Below, in pieces: positions 28,814 to 37,243 of a stretch of 55,716 nucleotides of DNA. The stretch is from Phocaeicola massiliensis B84634 = Timone 84634 = DSM 17679 = JCM 13223. Its GTDB lineage: Bacteria; Bacteroidota; Bacteroidia; Bacteroidales; Bacteroidaceae. A program made the translations under genes and the position numbers. The DNA lies in assembly GCF_000382445.1 (NCBI RefSeq), contig NZ_KB905472.1, positions 1 to 55,716 on the forward strand. Reading direction: 5' to 3'. The first letter of the stretch is position 1. Each line of letters begins with the position of its first letter. The notes beneath the pieces were generated by a model that was not told the origin of the DNA, did not search any database, and saw only the letters and a program-made list of their open reading frames with translations.

Positions 28814-29746
28814 TTAATAGGCTGCGCGATATTTACCTTCTTCTTTATCTTCCAGCATATTAAGATAAGAAATATAGCGCGACTCGCTGATTAAATGTTT
28901 CTCTACTGCTTCACGAACCGCACAGCCCGGTTCATGACGATGGGTACAGTTACCGTATTTGCAGTTGGCAGAATATTCGAATATTTCTTTAAAGTAATGT
29001 CCTACCTCTTCTTCTTCCATATCGAAGGTTCCAAAACCTTTGATACCCGGAGTATCAATAATATATCCGTCTTTTCCTATAGGAAACATTTCAGAAAAAG
29101 TGGTGGTGTGCATCCCTTTATTATGGTAATCGGATATCTCTCCTGTCTTTAGATTCTTTTCCGGAAGAATGGCATTGATTAAAGTCGATTTACCTACTCC
29201 CGAATTACCGGAAAGAAGTGTGACTTTGCCTTCCAAGTCCTTTTTAATCTCATCTATACCGATATGGTTCAGCGCGGAAACTTTAAAACAGGGATAACCG
29301 ATGTGTGTGTACAGGTTGATTACAGCATCCAGATAACGCAGATTATCTTCGTCATACTTGTCTATCTTGTTGAACACTAATTTGACAGGAATACGATATG
29401 CTTCTGCGGTAGCCAGAAAGCGGTCAATGAAAATAGTCGAAGTCTCAGGATAATTAATAGTGATAATCAACATACACTGGTCAAGGTTAGCGGCCAGTAT
29501 ATGTGATTGTTTGGAAAGATTAGAGGCACGTCGGATAATGTAATTCTTACGGTCTTCTATTTCGCTGATAAAAGCAGTACCTTCATTATTCATAATGATT
29601 TTTACGTAGTCTCCCACAGCAATGGGGTTGGTACTACGAATCCCTTTCAGTCGGAAGTTTCCTTTGATTTTACAGTCAATGAGCTGTCCGTCTTCCGTCT
29701 TTACCTGATACCAGCTGCCTGTATTTTTAATTACTAATCCGCGCAC
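28814..29746 (-). CDS. rsgA: Small-ribosomal-subunit biogenesis GTPase RsgA
   Basis: RsgA is a circularly permuted GTPase that acts in late maturation of the 30S subunit. The 310-residue chain has an N-terminal OB fold (residues 1-70), then the permuted GTPase motifs: NKID at 126-129, P-loop GNSGVGKS at 180-187 and DTPG further on. It ends with the zinc-finger segment that has Cys-x4-Cys-x-His spacing and a later Cys ([14 protein letters not shown]). It lies 9 bases after frr, a functional pairing since both act on ribosomes. All key residues are present. Confidence 0.96.
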   Translation of the reverse strand: MRGLVIKNTGSWYQVKTEDGQLIDCKIKGNFRLKGIRSTNPIAVGDYVKIIMNNEGTAFISEIEDRKNYIIRRASNLSKQSHILAANLDQCMLIITINYPETSTIFIDRFLATAEAYRIPVKLVFNKIDKYDEDNLRYLDAVINLYTHIGYPCFKVSALNHIGIDEIKKDLEGKVTLLSGNSGVGKSTLINAILPEKNLKTGEISDYHNKGMHTTTFSEMFPIGKDGYIIDTPGIKGFGTFDMEEEEVGHYFKEIFEYSANCKYGNCTHRHEPGCAVREAVEKHLISESRYISYLNMLEDKEEGKYRAAY

Positions 29747-29755
29747 TTTGTTCTT

Positions 29756-30316
29756 TTATACGGTCATAATTTCTTTATCTTTCTCGGCAAGCAGTTCTTC
29801 AATCTTCGCAATGTACTTGTCGTGTACCTTCTGAAGTTTGGCTTCTGCATTTTTTTGTTCGTCTTCGGGCATACCTTCTTTTACGGCTTTCTTCAAAGCG
29901 TCAATAGCATCGCGGCGTGCATTGCGGATACTTACTTTGGCTGTTTCGCCTTCTCCTTTGCATTGTTTGGCCAATTGTTTACGGCGTTCTTCGGTCAGAG
30001 GGGGAATGCCTAAACGGATGATTTCGCCATTATTTTCGGGAGTGATACCGAGTTCGGAATCCATAATTGCTTTTTCGATGATGCGGAACATACTCTTGTC
30101 CCATGGCTTGATGGCGATGCTGCGTGCATCGGGAGTAGTTACTGCGGCTACGTTGCTGATGGGCACCATGCTCCCGTAAGAATCAACACGAATACCATCA
30201 AGCAGTCTGGTGCTGGCTTTTCCGGCACGGATATGGGCTAAGGCTTCTTCCAGATACATAACGGCCATATCCATTTTCTCTTGTGCATCGTTAATGCAAG
30301 TCTTTGCGTCTGTCAT
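29756..30316 (-). CDS. frr: Ribosome recycling factor
   Basis: RRF works with EF-G to split the post-termination ribosome. The 186-residue length is standard for the family. The signature segment with [17 protein letters not shown] and the [22 protein letters not shown] strand run are clearly present, as is the conserved [15 protein letters not shown] helix. It is the first gene of the frr-rsgA-M28 peptidase operon, with a TAnnTTTG promoter at 30370. In many bacteria pyrH lies just upstream. Here a separate plus-strand phosphatase gene has come between the two. Confidence 0.97.
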   Translation of the reverse strand: MTDAKTCINDAQEKMDMAVMYLEEALAHIRAGKASTRLLDGIRVDSYGSMVPISNVAAVTTPDARSIAIKPWDKSMFRIIEKAIMDSELGITPENNGEIIRLGIPPLTEERRKQLAKQCKGEGETAKVSIRNARRDAIDALKKAVKEGMPEDEQKNAEAKLQKVHDKYIAKIEELLAEKDKEIMTV

Positions 30317-30369
30317 ACTGTTTTTTTATTTTAAGTTATATATTATCAATACGTTGTTTTTTAGTGAAA

Positions 30370-30377
30370 CAAAAGTA
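30370..30377 (-). promoter_or_regulatory. Bacteroides -7 element for the frr operon
   Basis: TACTTTTG on the minus strand matches TAnnTTTG and gives a leader of about 45 bases to frr. Confidence 0.6.
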
Positions 30378-30528
30378 ATTTATTTTTTGATTATCTGCAA
30401 TATATGACAGAGGATTTATTTATAAAGTTTCCCAAACTCTGTTTTCTTTCCCCCTGATGAATAAAAAGATTGTATGTATTTTGGGACTCCGATACAGTGC
30501 GTTTCAACTATTTTGGAGTATATTTGCT

Positions 30529-30536
30529 GACATAAT
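30529..30536 (+). promoter_or_regulatory. Bacteroides -7 element for the histidine phosphatase gene
   Basis: TATATTTG matches TAnnTTTG. It lies only 12 bases before the ATG at 30549, which implies a very short leader. Confidence 0.55.
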
Positions 30537-30548
30537 TATGGATAGAGT

Positions 30549-31064
30549 ATGATTTCATTGTATTTGGCCCGGCATGGGCAGACGGAAGAAAACATAGCGC
30601 GTATATTTCAAGGACATTTGCCCGGACGGTTGACTGTAGAAGGGATTTCCCAAGCGGAGGTTTTACGGGATTCTTTGAAAAGGATTCCATTGGATGCTGT
30701 CGTTTCCAGTGACTTGAAACGCTGTATGGATACAGCCGAAATAGTGATGGAGGGTAGGGAACTGCCATGGGAAACAACAAGCTTGCTTCGTGAGATAGAT
30801 TGGGGGAGCTGGACGGGGCTTCGTATCAAGGAGGTAGATCTTCATCACATTCCGGCAGATGTGGAAACGGAGGAGATGCTCTATCAGCGTGCCGGCTGTT
30901 TCCTTGATTATATAAAGGCGAATTATGAAGGAAAGACACTTTTGGCTGTTGGCCATGGGTTAATAAACCGTGCTGTTCAGGCACGGATTCAGGGAGTAAC
31001 TTTACAGCATTTACGTAGTGTGCCCAAGATGGATAATGCCGAGTTGAGACTGTTTATGCTGTAA
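30549..31064 (+). CDS. Histidine phosphatase (phosphoglycerate mutase-like family)
   Basis: A 171-residue phosphohydrolase of the RHG superfamily. The catalytic LARHGQT is at the N-terminus (phospho-accepting His9), with SSDLKRCMDTAEI and the second catalytic His in AVGHGLINR. Length and motifs fit a broad phosphatase (CobC, SixA or PhoE-like) rather than a true mutase, since the cofactor-dependent mutase gpmA is separately present at 50884. The substrate is unknown; alpha-ribazole phosphate is one family possibility, but no cobalamin genes are near. The gene is alone on the plus strand between frr and pyrH. Confidence 0.88.
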   Translation: MISLYLARHGQTEENIARIFQGHLPGRLTVEGISQAEVLRDSLKRIPLDAVVSSDLKRCMDTAEIVMEGRELPWETTSLLREIDWGSWTGLRIKEVDLHHIPADVETEEMLYQRAGCFLDYIKANYEGKTLLAVGHGLINRAVQARIQGVTLQHLRSVPKMDNAELRLFML

Positions 31065-31156
31065 TTGTTTAATTGATAAGTGTGCTATTGGCCTTTTATA
31101 CTTCTTCAACAAATCTTTCTGAACGGAGGTGTTACCGTTCTGTGCTTATAAAGAAC

Positions 31157-31202
31157 GAGAGTGTATCAAAATGAAACACTTCATTGCTTTTGACACACTC
31201 TC
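31157..31202. terminator. Convergent terminator between the phosphatase gene and pyrH
   Basis: 15-bp arms (31157-31171 and 31188-31202, one mismatch) contain the GAGAGTGT-TCAAAA pattern and its complement. The same GTGTCaAAA palindrome core recurs at 42689 and 46413. Confidence 0.8.
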
Positions 31203-31213
31203 TAAATGTAATA

Positions 31214-31924
31214 TTAATTATGTACTAAAGTACCGATACTTTCTCCTGTCATTACTTTCTTCAGGTTGCCGAGTGTATCCATATCGAATACGATAATCGG
31301 CAGGTTATTTTCCTTGCACATGCAGGTTGCGGTGAGGTCCATCACCTTCAGACCGCGGCGCAAGACTTCGTCATAGGTAATATCGTCAAACTTGGTTGCC
31401 GTGGGGTCTTTTTCCGGGTCGGCAGTATAGATACCATCCACGCGGGTACCTTTCAGCATGACATCTGCCTCTATTTCGATACCGCGTAGTGAAGAGCCGG
31501 TATCAGTGGTAAAGAACGGATTTCCGGTACCGGCTGACATGATGACCACTTCACCGTTTTCCATTGCTTCAATGGCTTTCCATTTGCTGTAGAATTCGCC
31601 GATAGGTTCCATGCGTATGGCGGTGAGTATGCGTGCTTTTACTCCGGCTGCGCCCAAGGCGGAACTCAGTCCGAGACTATTGATAACGGTTGCGAGCATT
31701 CCCATTTGGTCGCCTTTCACACGGTCGAAACCTTTTGAAGCACCGCTCAGCCCGCGGAAGATGTTACCGCCACCGATAACGATGCCGATTTGCACACCCA
31801 GTTCATGAATCTCTTTGATTTGTTGTGCATACTCATTCAGACGTTTTTCGTCTATGCCATATTGTTTTTCACCCATCAAGCTCTCGCCACTCAGCTTTAA
31901 TAGTATTCTTTTAAATCTTGCCAT
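31214..31924 (-). CDS. pyrH: UMP kinase
   Basis: PyrH phosphorylates UMP to UDP in pyrimidine synthesis. The 236-residue protein is full length for the hexameric amino-acid-kinase type. The N-terminal KLSGESLMG, the glycine-rich VIGGGNIFRG, the DQMGMLATVINSL segment and SAGTGNPFFTTD with its acidic nucleotide-binding region DGIYTADPEKD are all intact. It has its own TAnnTTTG promoter at 31950 and a shared convergent terminator at 31157. Confidence 0.97.
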   Translation of the reverse strand: MARFKRILLKLSGESLMGEKQYGIDEKRLNEYAQQIKEIHELGVQIGIVIGGGNIFRGLSGASKGFDRVKGDQMGMLATVINSLGLSSALGAAGVKARILTAIRMEPIGEFYSKWKAIEAMENGEVVIMSAGTGNPFFTTDTGSSLRGIEIEADVMLKGTRVDGIYTADPEKDPTATKFDDITYDEVLRRGLKVMDLTATCMCKENNLPIIVFDMDTLGNLKKVMTGESIGTLVHN

Positions 31925-31949
31925 AGTGATTTATTATTTATTGTTTGGG

Positions 31950-31957
31950 CAAAGATA
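31950..31957 (-). promoter_or_regulatory. Bacteroides -7 element for pyrH
   Basis: TATCTTTG on the minus strand matches TAnnTTTG and lies 25 bases before the pyrH ATG. Confidence 0.65.
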
Positions 31958-32004
31958 AAAAAATAATTTGATACTTGGCACTGTAATAAGAGCTGTGAAT
32001 CAAT

Positions 32005-32012
32005 TATCTTTG
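32005..32012 (+). promoter_or_regulatory. Bacteroides -7 element for tag
   Basis: TATCTTTG matches TAnnTTTG. It argues that tag starts at 32031 rather than at the earlier in-frame ATG at 31968, which would lie upstream of the transcript start. Confidence 0.6.
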
Positions 32013-32030
32013 TGTCGGATTATAAATGTG

Positions 32031-32609
32031 ATGACTATGCAAGATATAATAAACGGACGTTGCGGTTGGTGTGGAACGGATGAGCTGTATGTGAACTACC
32101 ATGATAAGGAGTGGGGCAGACTGGTGACCGATGATGATACTTTGTTTGAATTTCTAGTGCTGGAAAGTGCTCAAGCAGGGTTGAGTTGGATAACTATCCT
32201 TAGAAAACGTGAAGGGTATCGAAAGGCCTTTTGTAATTTTGATGCCGGACGGGTGGCGCAAATGACCGATGAGGATGTGGAACGGCTGATGCGATTTGAC
32301 GGTATTGTGAGAAATCGCTTGAAAATCAAATCGACCATTACCAATGCAAGGCTTTTTCTTGCCATACAGAAAGAGTTTGGCAGCTTTTACAATTATACAC
32401 TGTCATTCTTTCCTGATAGAAAGCCGATTGTTCATACCTTTAACTCGTTAAGTGAGATTCCGGTATCTTCTCCCGAGTCCGATGCCATGAGCAGGGATAT
32501 GAAAAAACGAGGCTTTAAGTTCTTTGGAACGACGATTTGTTATGCTCACTTGCAGGCTTCGGGTTTTATCAATGATCACTTGGCTGGCTGCTTTTGCCGA
32601 AAAGAATAG
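32031..32609 (+). CDS. tag: DNA-3-methyladenine glycosylase I
   Basis: Tag removes 3-methyladenine from alkylated DNA, opening base-excision repair. With the start at 32031 the protein has 192 residues, the usual size. The zinc-binding set is visible: CGWCG near the N-terminus, His in NYHDKEWG, and the C-terminal HLAGC pair. The core LESAQAGLSWITILRKR and NDHLAGCF motifs are conserved. The last 34 bases overlap the 3' end of the convergent MATE gene. A slightly later ATG (32037) is also possible. Confidence 0.95.
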   Translation: MTMQDIINGRCGWCGTDELYVNYHDKEWGRLVTDDDTLFEFLVLESAQAGLSWITILRKREGYRKAFCNFDAGRVAQMTDEDVERLMRFDGIVRNRLKIKSTITNARLFLAIQKEFGSFYNYTLSFFPDRKPIVHTFNSLSEIPVSSPESDAMSRDMKKRGFKFFGTTICYAHLQASGFINDHLAGCFCRKE

Positions 32610-33910
32610 TAGCCTAAAATTTTTCTCCCCAACACACCTTGTAACACACCTCGAAGCAGTAAGTAGGTGATAAATGCCATCCACAGTGCATGGTTCTCCA
32701 TTGTACCCTTGAATCCGTAATAAATAAGGAAGAAGCATCCCGATGCCACTATCATGGCGCGAAGCATGAGATGGGTGGCTGTTGCGCCGATGAATATGCC
32801 GTCGAGCAGGAATGCCGAAAACCCGGCTAAAGGTATGGCAAGTACCCAATAAAAATAACTTCCGGCAGTAGTGATTACTATTTCATCGTCGGTCAATAAT
32901 CTCAAGAAAGCTTGTCCGCCTGCTCCATATAATAAGGTGAAAGCAAGGGAAAGGCCGATTCCCCAACCAAACAGTCGGCGCACGGTCTGATGGAGTTCTC
33001 GCCTGTTGCCGGCACCGATGTATTTACCGGCCAATGCTTCTCCGGCATACGCAAACCCATCCATGATGTATGAAAAGAGAGTGAATAGTTGCATGAGCAG
33101 TGTATTGACAGCCAGAACGACTTCTCCTTGTGCAGCTCCTGCCGAAGTGAAGAATACGGTAACGGCCACCAGGCAGATGGTGCGGAAAAAGATATCGCGG
33201 TTCACCTTAAAGAAACGGTACATGGCTTGTCGGTCGAAAAAGGAATGCCATTCGATGCGCTTTCTTAAATTGCCATAATAGCGAATCCAAAGCAGGTATG
33301 CCATCACTAATCCTGCATACTGTGCGGTTAATGTGCCGATGGCTACTCCTTCTATTTTCATGTTGAAGCCATAGACCAGGCAAAGGCTTGCCACGATATT
33401 CACGATGTTTTGAGTGATGGCAATGTACATGGGGAAACGCGAATTCTGCATACCGATAAACCATCCGGCAAAACTGTATAATCCCAATACGGCAGGCGCA
33501 CCCCAAATACAGATGCGGAAATAGAGGGCGGATAGTTGTGCCACTTCGTCTGTGGTATCGATTAATGTAAAAGCTACTTTCTCGATAGGGTATTGGAGAG
33601 CTAATAAGATTAGGGCGATGAATAAGCCTACTCCCACAGAGCGTAACAACAAGCGGGTTACTTCATTTAAATCATGTCTGCCGTATGCTTGTGAAGTCAT
33701 GCCGCTGGTCCCCATACGTAGAAAACCGAATATCCAGTAAATGATATTAAACAGCATTCCGCCGACGGCTATCGCTCCTATGTAAGCAGCCGAACCAAGA
33801 TGTCCCACAATGGTAACGTCTATCAGACCAAGCAGTGGAACTGTGATATTCGATACGATGGAAGGAATGGCAATCTGAAGAATCTTTTTATTTCCGTAGC
33901 TTAGTTGCAT
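32576..33910 (-). CDS. MATE-family multidrug/metabolite exporter (DinF-like)
   Basis: This is a 12-helix cation-coupled exporter of 444 residues. Two MatE halves are recognisable by their repeated pattern (IVSNITVPLLGLIDVTIVGHLG at the N-terminus; then LMQLFTLFSYIMDGFAYAGEALAGKYIGAG in the second half). The MDGFAYAGE signature and the overall length point to the DinF subgroup. It is the last gene of a four-gene minus-strand operon and begins 12 bases after birA. Its coding end overlaps tag on the other strand, so no terminator fits between them. The substrate cannot be named. Confidence 0.93.
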   Translation of the reverse strand: MQLSYGNKKILQIAIPSIVSNITVPLLGLIDVTIVGHLGSAAYIGAIAVGGMLFNIIYWIFGFLRMGTSGMTSQAYGRHDLNEVTRLLLRSVGVGLFIALILLALQYPIEKVAFTLIDTTDEVAQLSALYFRICIWGAPAVLGLYSFAGWFIGMQNSRFPMYIAITQNIVNIVASLCLVYGFNMKIEGVAIGTLTAQYAGLVMAYLLWIRYYGNLRKRIEWHSFFDRQAMYRFFKVNRDIFFRTICLVAVTVFFTSAGAAQGEVVLAVNTLLMQLFTLFSYIMDGFAYAGEALAGKYIGAGNRRELHQTVRRLFGWGIGLSLAFTLLYGAGGQAFLRLLTDDEIVITTAGSYFYWVLAIPLAGFSAFLLDGIFIGATATHLMLRAMIVASGCFFLIYYGFKGTMENHALWMAFITYLLLRGVLQGVLGRKILGYYSFRQKQPAK

Positions 33911-33922
33911 CTCTTAATATTG

Positions 33923-34684
33923 TTATATGATATATTGCACTTCTTTGAATGCGTATTTTCGGAGCATACCGTTTTCATCTCTCAACAGGAGGTGTCCGTC
34001 CGGTTCTATTGTTTCGAGGCTTGCTTTAAATTCTCCGTTTTCATCCCTGTAAGGATACATTCCTTTATGGCGGTATTGTGCGTTCAGATAATCGGAATGA
34101 ATAGTCTCTTTGATATTCGGCTTTTGGGAAATTAATGGAATATAGTAGGAAAACAATCTTTTCAGGATACCTTCCAGTACTTCCTGCTTGTCTGTTTTTC
34201 GTCCCAGTATTTGTTTCAGTGAAACAGGGTTGGGGGCAGGGGAGACAAAATGCTCTTGGTTGATATTTACGCCGATACCTGCAATGCAACGGAGCAGATA
34301 CGTTCCTTCTAATTCATTTTCTATCAGAATACCACATATTTTCTTGTCTTTCCAATAAATGTCGTTTGGCCATTTGATGCTGAAACCTTCTGCATAGGTG
34401 CTTAAAGTGTCATATACGGACAAGGCGATAAGCATGGAAAGTGTGAATTGCTCACGGGCTTTTAGGGCTGAGGGGTAGAGTACGGTACTGAAAGTGAGGT
34501 TCATGCCGGGGGCAGATTCCCACGAATTGCCACGTTGCCCCTTACCGGCTGTTTGTTTGTCAACCAGTAGTGTGGTAAATTCTTTGATATTTTCCCGATC
34601 GCACAGTTGCGCAAGTCGGTTATTGGTAGAGTCCGTTTCTTTTTCTTTAAGTATGGAGACTGTCGGGTTAGTCGGGCAATTCAT
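33923..34684 (-). CDS. birA: Biotin-[acetyl-CoA-carboxylase] ligase
   Basis: BirA attaches biotin to carboxylase carrier proteins. This 253-residue form has only the catalytic domain and the small C-terminal domain and lacks the N-terminal DNA-binding helix-turn-helix of E. coli BirA, so it should not repress transcription. Motifs: GKGQRGNSWES (the biotinyl-AMP loop, usually GRGRRGR-like), SIKWPNDIYWKDKKICGILIE and the GIGVNIN strand. Its start overlaps the end of the MmcQ/YjbR-type gene by 17 bases. Confidence 0.93.
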   Translation of the reverse strand: MNCPTNPTVSILKEKETDSTNNRLAQLCDRENIKEFTTLLVDKQTAGKGQRGNSWESAPGMNLTFSTVLYPSALKAREQFTLSMLIALSVYDTLSTYAEGFSIKWPNDIYWKDKKICGILIENELEGTYLLRCIAGIGVNINQEHFVSPAPNPVSLKQILGRKTDKQEVLEGILKRLFSYYIPLISQKPNIKETIHSDYLNAQYRHKGMYPYRDENGEFKASLETIEPDGHLLLRDENGMLRKYAFKEVQYII

Positions 34685-35027
34685 TGTATTCTTGTTTTAG
34701 TTTACGGGTGAATTTCTTGATGACTTCTTCGTATGAATGATCTATTAAATGTAGAATCATTTTGTCGTCTATATCTCCTTTCAGTGATACTTGATTCCAA
34801 TATTTTTTGTTGAAGTGATAAGCACCTTCTACCCCCGGATAATGGTCACGCAGTTCCAAAGCATAGTCCGGGTCACATTTCAGTGTAATTAAATCAGGGC
34901 ATTCCAGTTTGATGCAGGCGGTCATTTTCCCCATTACTTTAAATACTAAAAAATCTTCTCCAAAAGGAAAACCTTCTGTTGTCCCTTTTTTGGCGAGGCA
35001 ATAATCTCGAATTGTTTCTATATCCAT
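34668..35027 (-). CDS. MmcQ/YjbR-family protein
   Basis: A 119-residue protein of the MmcQ/YjbR family, a small cytoplasmic fold related to DNA-binding CyaY-like domains. No biochemical role is firmly established. The family motifs are clear: the N-terminal DYCLAKKGTTEGFPFG, KCDPDYALELRDHYPGV and YHFNKKYWNQVSL. It is full length. It sits between yraN and birA in one operon, overlapping birA by 17 bases, and probably starts at the ATG at 35027. Confidence 0.9.
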   Translation of the reverse strand: MDIETIRDYCLAKKGTTEGFPFGEDFLVFKVMGKMTACIKLECPDLITLKCDPDYALELRDHYPGVEGAYHFNKKYWNQVSLKGDIDDKMILHLIDHSYEEVIKKFTRKLKQEYNELPD

Positions 35028-35045
35028 ATATAAATAAGTATAGTA

Positions 35046-35411
35046 TTACCAAATAGGTGAATAGAAGGCATCGGCAATATGTTCGATTTGAAAGGGTGCT
35101 TCTTGTCCTACCACCGTTATAATGTCAAAGCGGACAGGCAGGTCGATAGCAAATTTGCGGAGATAAGCATCGGTTGAGGCTATAATATGTCGGATTTTTC
35201 TATCGTTAACTGCCTCTTCCGGATTGCCAAACCGTATGTCTTTGCGCGACTTAACTTCTACAACGATTAGCTCATTGTTGTATTTGGCTACGATGTCTAA
35301 TTCTTTCTTGCCACATCGCCAATTACGATGAAGGATGGAGTAGCCTTTTTCTGTAAGGAAGTCGGCTGCTGCGGTTTCCCCTTCCTTGCCAAATTCGTTG
35401 TGTTCTGCCAT
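35046..35411 (-). CDS. YraN/UPF0102-family endonuclease-like protein
   Basis: A 121-residue protein with the restriction-endonuclease-like fold of the UPF0102 family. The N-terminal GKEGETAAADFLTEKGY, WRCGKKELDIVAKY (with the Asp of the nuclease core) and VVEVKSRKDIRFGNP (E-x-K) make up the likely metal-binding site. The family is often linked to Holliday-junction or replication processes, but no function is firmly known. It is the first gene of the yraN-MmcQ-birA-MATE operon and is divergent from the small ribbon-helix-helix-like gene. Confidence 0.92.
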   Translation of the reverse strand: MAEHNEFGKEGETAAADFLTEKGYSILHRNWRCGKKELDIVAKYNNELIVVEVKSRKDIRFGNPEEAVNDRKIRHIIASTDAYLRKFAIDLPVRFDIITVVGQEAPFQIEHIADAFYSPIW

Positions 35412-35427
35412 TCTGTTACATTTTGCA

Positions 35428-35435
35428 CAAAAATA
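35428..35435 (-). promoter_or_regulatory. Bacteroides -7 element for the yraN-birA operon
   Basis: TATTTTTG on the minus strand matches TAnnTTTG and lies 16 bases before the yraN ATG. Confidence 0.55.
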
Positions 35436-35448
35436 CTCATTTTTATGT

Positions 35449-35478
35449 TTTGTATTTACAGAAGTAAAGCTAATTTTG
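35449..35478 (+). promoter_or_regulatory. Promoter of the small RHH-like gene and tadA
   Basis: TTTG (35449-35452) and TAATTTTG (35471-35478) are separated by 18 bases, giving both -33 and -7 elements of a Bacteroides promoter. Transcription would begin only a few bases before the ATG at 35487, which rules out the longer in-frame upstream start. Confidence 0.65.
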
Positions 35479-35486
35479 CAGAGAAT

Positions 35487-35720
35487 ATGGCAAATAACGT
35501 AAAAAAGAGAGTGAAAGTCCCCTCATCTACGCCCAAAAGAAAGCAACGTATGGTGTGCTTGATGAGTGAAGAGGAGCTGAAAATAGTGGATTGTTATCTT
35601 AAGAAGTATAAGATAACAAATAAAGCTCGTTGGCTTCGTGAAACGGTGTTGACTTTTATTCATCAAAAGATGGAGGAAGATTATCCCACATTATTCAATG
35701 AACATGATATGAGACGGTAA
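35487..35720 (+). CDS. Small basic protein with ribbon-helix-helix-like fold
   Basis: A 77-residue protein with a very basic N-terminus (KKRVKVPSSTPKRKQR) followed by what looks like a ribbon-helix-helix: a strand (MVCLMS), then helices EELKIVDCYLKKYKI and NKARWLRETVLTFIHQKM. This pattern resembles MobC or plasmid-type RHH regulators, but the gene sits between core housekeeping genes and no mobile functions are near. It is 8 bases before tadA, so both are in one transcript. A longer frame extending back to 35328 is rejected because it overlaps yraN and the promoter. The function is unknown; DNA binding is a structural guess. Confidence 0.7.
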   Translation: MANNVKKRVKVPSSTPKRKQRMVCLMSEEELKIVDCYLKKYKITNKARWLRETVLTFIHQKMEEDYPTLFNEHDMRR

Positions 35721-35728
35721 GGAGTTGT

Positions 35729-36163
35729 ATGGCAGATGATACTTTTTATATGAAGCAAGCTTTAATGGAAGCGCAGAAAGCGTTTGCATCGGGGGAGGTG
35801 CCGGTAGGCGCTGTTGTTGTTTGTCGTGACCGTATCATCGGGCGCGGACACAACCTGACAGAGATGTTGAATGATGTGACAGCTCACGCCGAGATGCAGG
35901 CTATCACCGCTGCTGCCAATAATTTGGGAGGCAAATATCTGAATGAATGTACCCTGTATGTTACAGTAGAACCGTGTGTAATGTGTGCCGGAGCTATAGC
36001 ATGGGCACAGACAGGTAAATTGGTTTTCGGGGCTGCCGATGATAAACGCGGTTATCAAAAGTATGCACCTGATGCCTTGCACCCCAAGACTGTAGTAATC
36101 AAAGGAGTGCTTGCAGATGAATGTGCTCAATTGATGAAGGACTTCTTTAAGAAAAGACGATGA
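35729..36163 (+). CDS. tadA: tRNA-adenosine deaminase (nucleoside deaminase family)
   Basis: TadA converts the wobble adenosine of tRNA-Arg(ACG) to inosine. The 144-residue protein has the zinc and catalytic motif HAE at residues 53-55 and PCVMC (Cys83, Cys86), followed by AGAIAWAQTGKLVFGA, as in TadA rather than guanine deaminase. It is full length, with the C-terminal LMKDFFKKRR helix. It is co-transcribed with the small RHH-like gene upstream. Confidence 0.9.
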   Translation: MADDTFYMKQALMEAQKAFASGEVPVGAVVVCRDRIIGRGHNLTEMLNDVTAHAEMQAITAAANNLGGKYLNECTLYVTVEPCVMCAGAIAWAQTGKLVFGAADDKRGYQKYAPDALHPKTVVIKGVLADECAQLMKDFFKKRR

Positions 36164-36184
36164 TAACCGGAGATAGGAGAAGAG

Positions 36185-36472
36185 TTATTGTTCCTCAAAA
36201 TCAACATATTCTCCTTCGTCATCACCGAATATCTTCTTTTTATTGCCTTTTGACTTGTGATGTGTGTTTGAAGCTGAGTCGGTTTCAGCATAGCTGTCAT
36301 TGGCATCTTGCTGTCTGTTGAAATTTTCGTGGTTGGTGTATGTATGGCTTTGATAATTGCTGCGTTTGTTGCCGCCACCAAACAATACACGCATAATATT
36401 GCCTAGAATAGAAAAGCCGATAAAGATAATCAGCAGGAAAAGAATAAGTAGAAAACTTAAAAATCCAAACAT
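36185..36472 (-). CDS. DUF4834-like small membrane protein
   Basis: A 95-residue protein with one N-terminal hydrophobic segment (about residues 3-28) and a glycine turn (LFGGGNK), then a polar, disordered cytoplasmic or periplasmic tail ending in acidic residues (DDEGEYVDFEEQ). It matches the pattern of the Bacteroidetes DUF4834 family, usually found beside the phosphatidylserine genes as here. It is the last gene of the psd-pssA operon, 54 bases after pssA. No function is known. Confidence 0.8.
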   Translation of the reverse strand: MFGFLSFLLILFLLIIFIGFSILGNIMRVLFGGGNKRSNYQSHTYTNHENFNRQQDANDSYAETDSASNTHHKSKGNKKKIFGDDEGEYVDFEEQ

Positions 36473-36526
36473 AGTAATTTCTTTTTTTTAGTATATCACG
36501 TACAACAAGTGTGCCACACGTATTGT

Positions 36527-37234
36527 TTACGCTCTTTTTTTAGTTAAAAGAGATAGAATGATATACCAGATAATAACGGCTGCAAAGCCGCTGATTTTGA
36601 AAATAAGCAGTAAAGGAATGCATACTATCAGGAATATATAGCTCACTTTGTTCTGACTCCATGTCAAATTCTTGAATTTTAAAGAGAACATCGGAATTTC
36701 GGCAATCAACAGTAAAGACATGATTAGCACTAAAATAAATAAGTATATCGCATTGAAAGAATCGGATATCAAAAAGGAGTGGCCACCCACTACCAAGGAA
36801 CCCCAAAACAATGCATTGGCCGGCGTCGGCATACCTATGAACGAACTGCTTTGACGCGGGTCGATATTGAACTTGCCCAGTCTCAAGGCTGAGAAAACAG
36901 CTATGAGAAATGCAGTGTAAGGCATATATTCTGCTATGGGTAACAGGAAATCGGGATAATGTACTTCTTTAAATAAAGAGAAAACAATGGCGGCAGGTGC
37001 AAAACCGAATGTTATATCATCTGCCAGTGAATCCAATTCTTTTCCCAATGGTCCCGAAACTTTAAGCAGACGTGCCAACATCCCGTCGAAGAAATCAAAT
37101 ACTGCTCCTATTATAATAAAGGTAATCGCCAGTTCATAGTTTCCTTTAAATGCCATTACACTGGCAATACAGCCGGAAAATAAGTTGCAACAAGTAACAG
37201 TGTTGGGTATGTGGCGTGTAATACAATTTGCCAT
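36527..37234 (-). CDS. pssA: CDP-diacylglycerol-serine O-phosphatidyltransferase
   Basis: PssA makes phosphatidylserine from CDP-diacylglycerol and serine at the inner membrane. The 235-residue protein has about six to eight hydrophobic segments and the CDP-alcohol transferase signature: Asp-Gly in FFDGMLAR, then Gly, Asp and Asp in GKELDSLADDITFG. It follows psd by 9 bases, so the two steps toward phosphatidylethanolamine are co-transcribed. Confidence 0.95.
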   Translation of the reverse strand: MANCITRHIPNTVTCCNLFSGCIASVMAFKGNYELAITFIIIGAVFDFFDGMLARLLKVSGPLGKELDSLADDITFGFAPAAIVFSLFKEVHYPDFLLPIAEYMPYTAFLIAVFSALRLGKFNIDPRQSSSFIGMPTPANALFWGSLVVGGHSFLISDSFNAIYLFILVLIMSLLLIAEIPMFSLKFKNLTWSQNKVSYIFLIVCIPLLLIFKISGFAAVIIWYIILSLLTKKRA

Positions 37235-37243
37235 TAGGTCTTT

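Noticed and set aside
30549..31064. Second phosphoglycerate mutase
   Set aside because: The mutase-specific insert is absent and the length fits a phosphatase; gpmA at 50884 is the real mutase.
35328..35486. Upstream extension of the small RHH-like gene
   Set aside because: It overlaps yraN on the other strand and contains the promoter elements; the extra residues are cysteine- and phenylalanine-rich noise.
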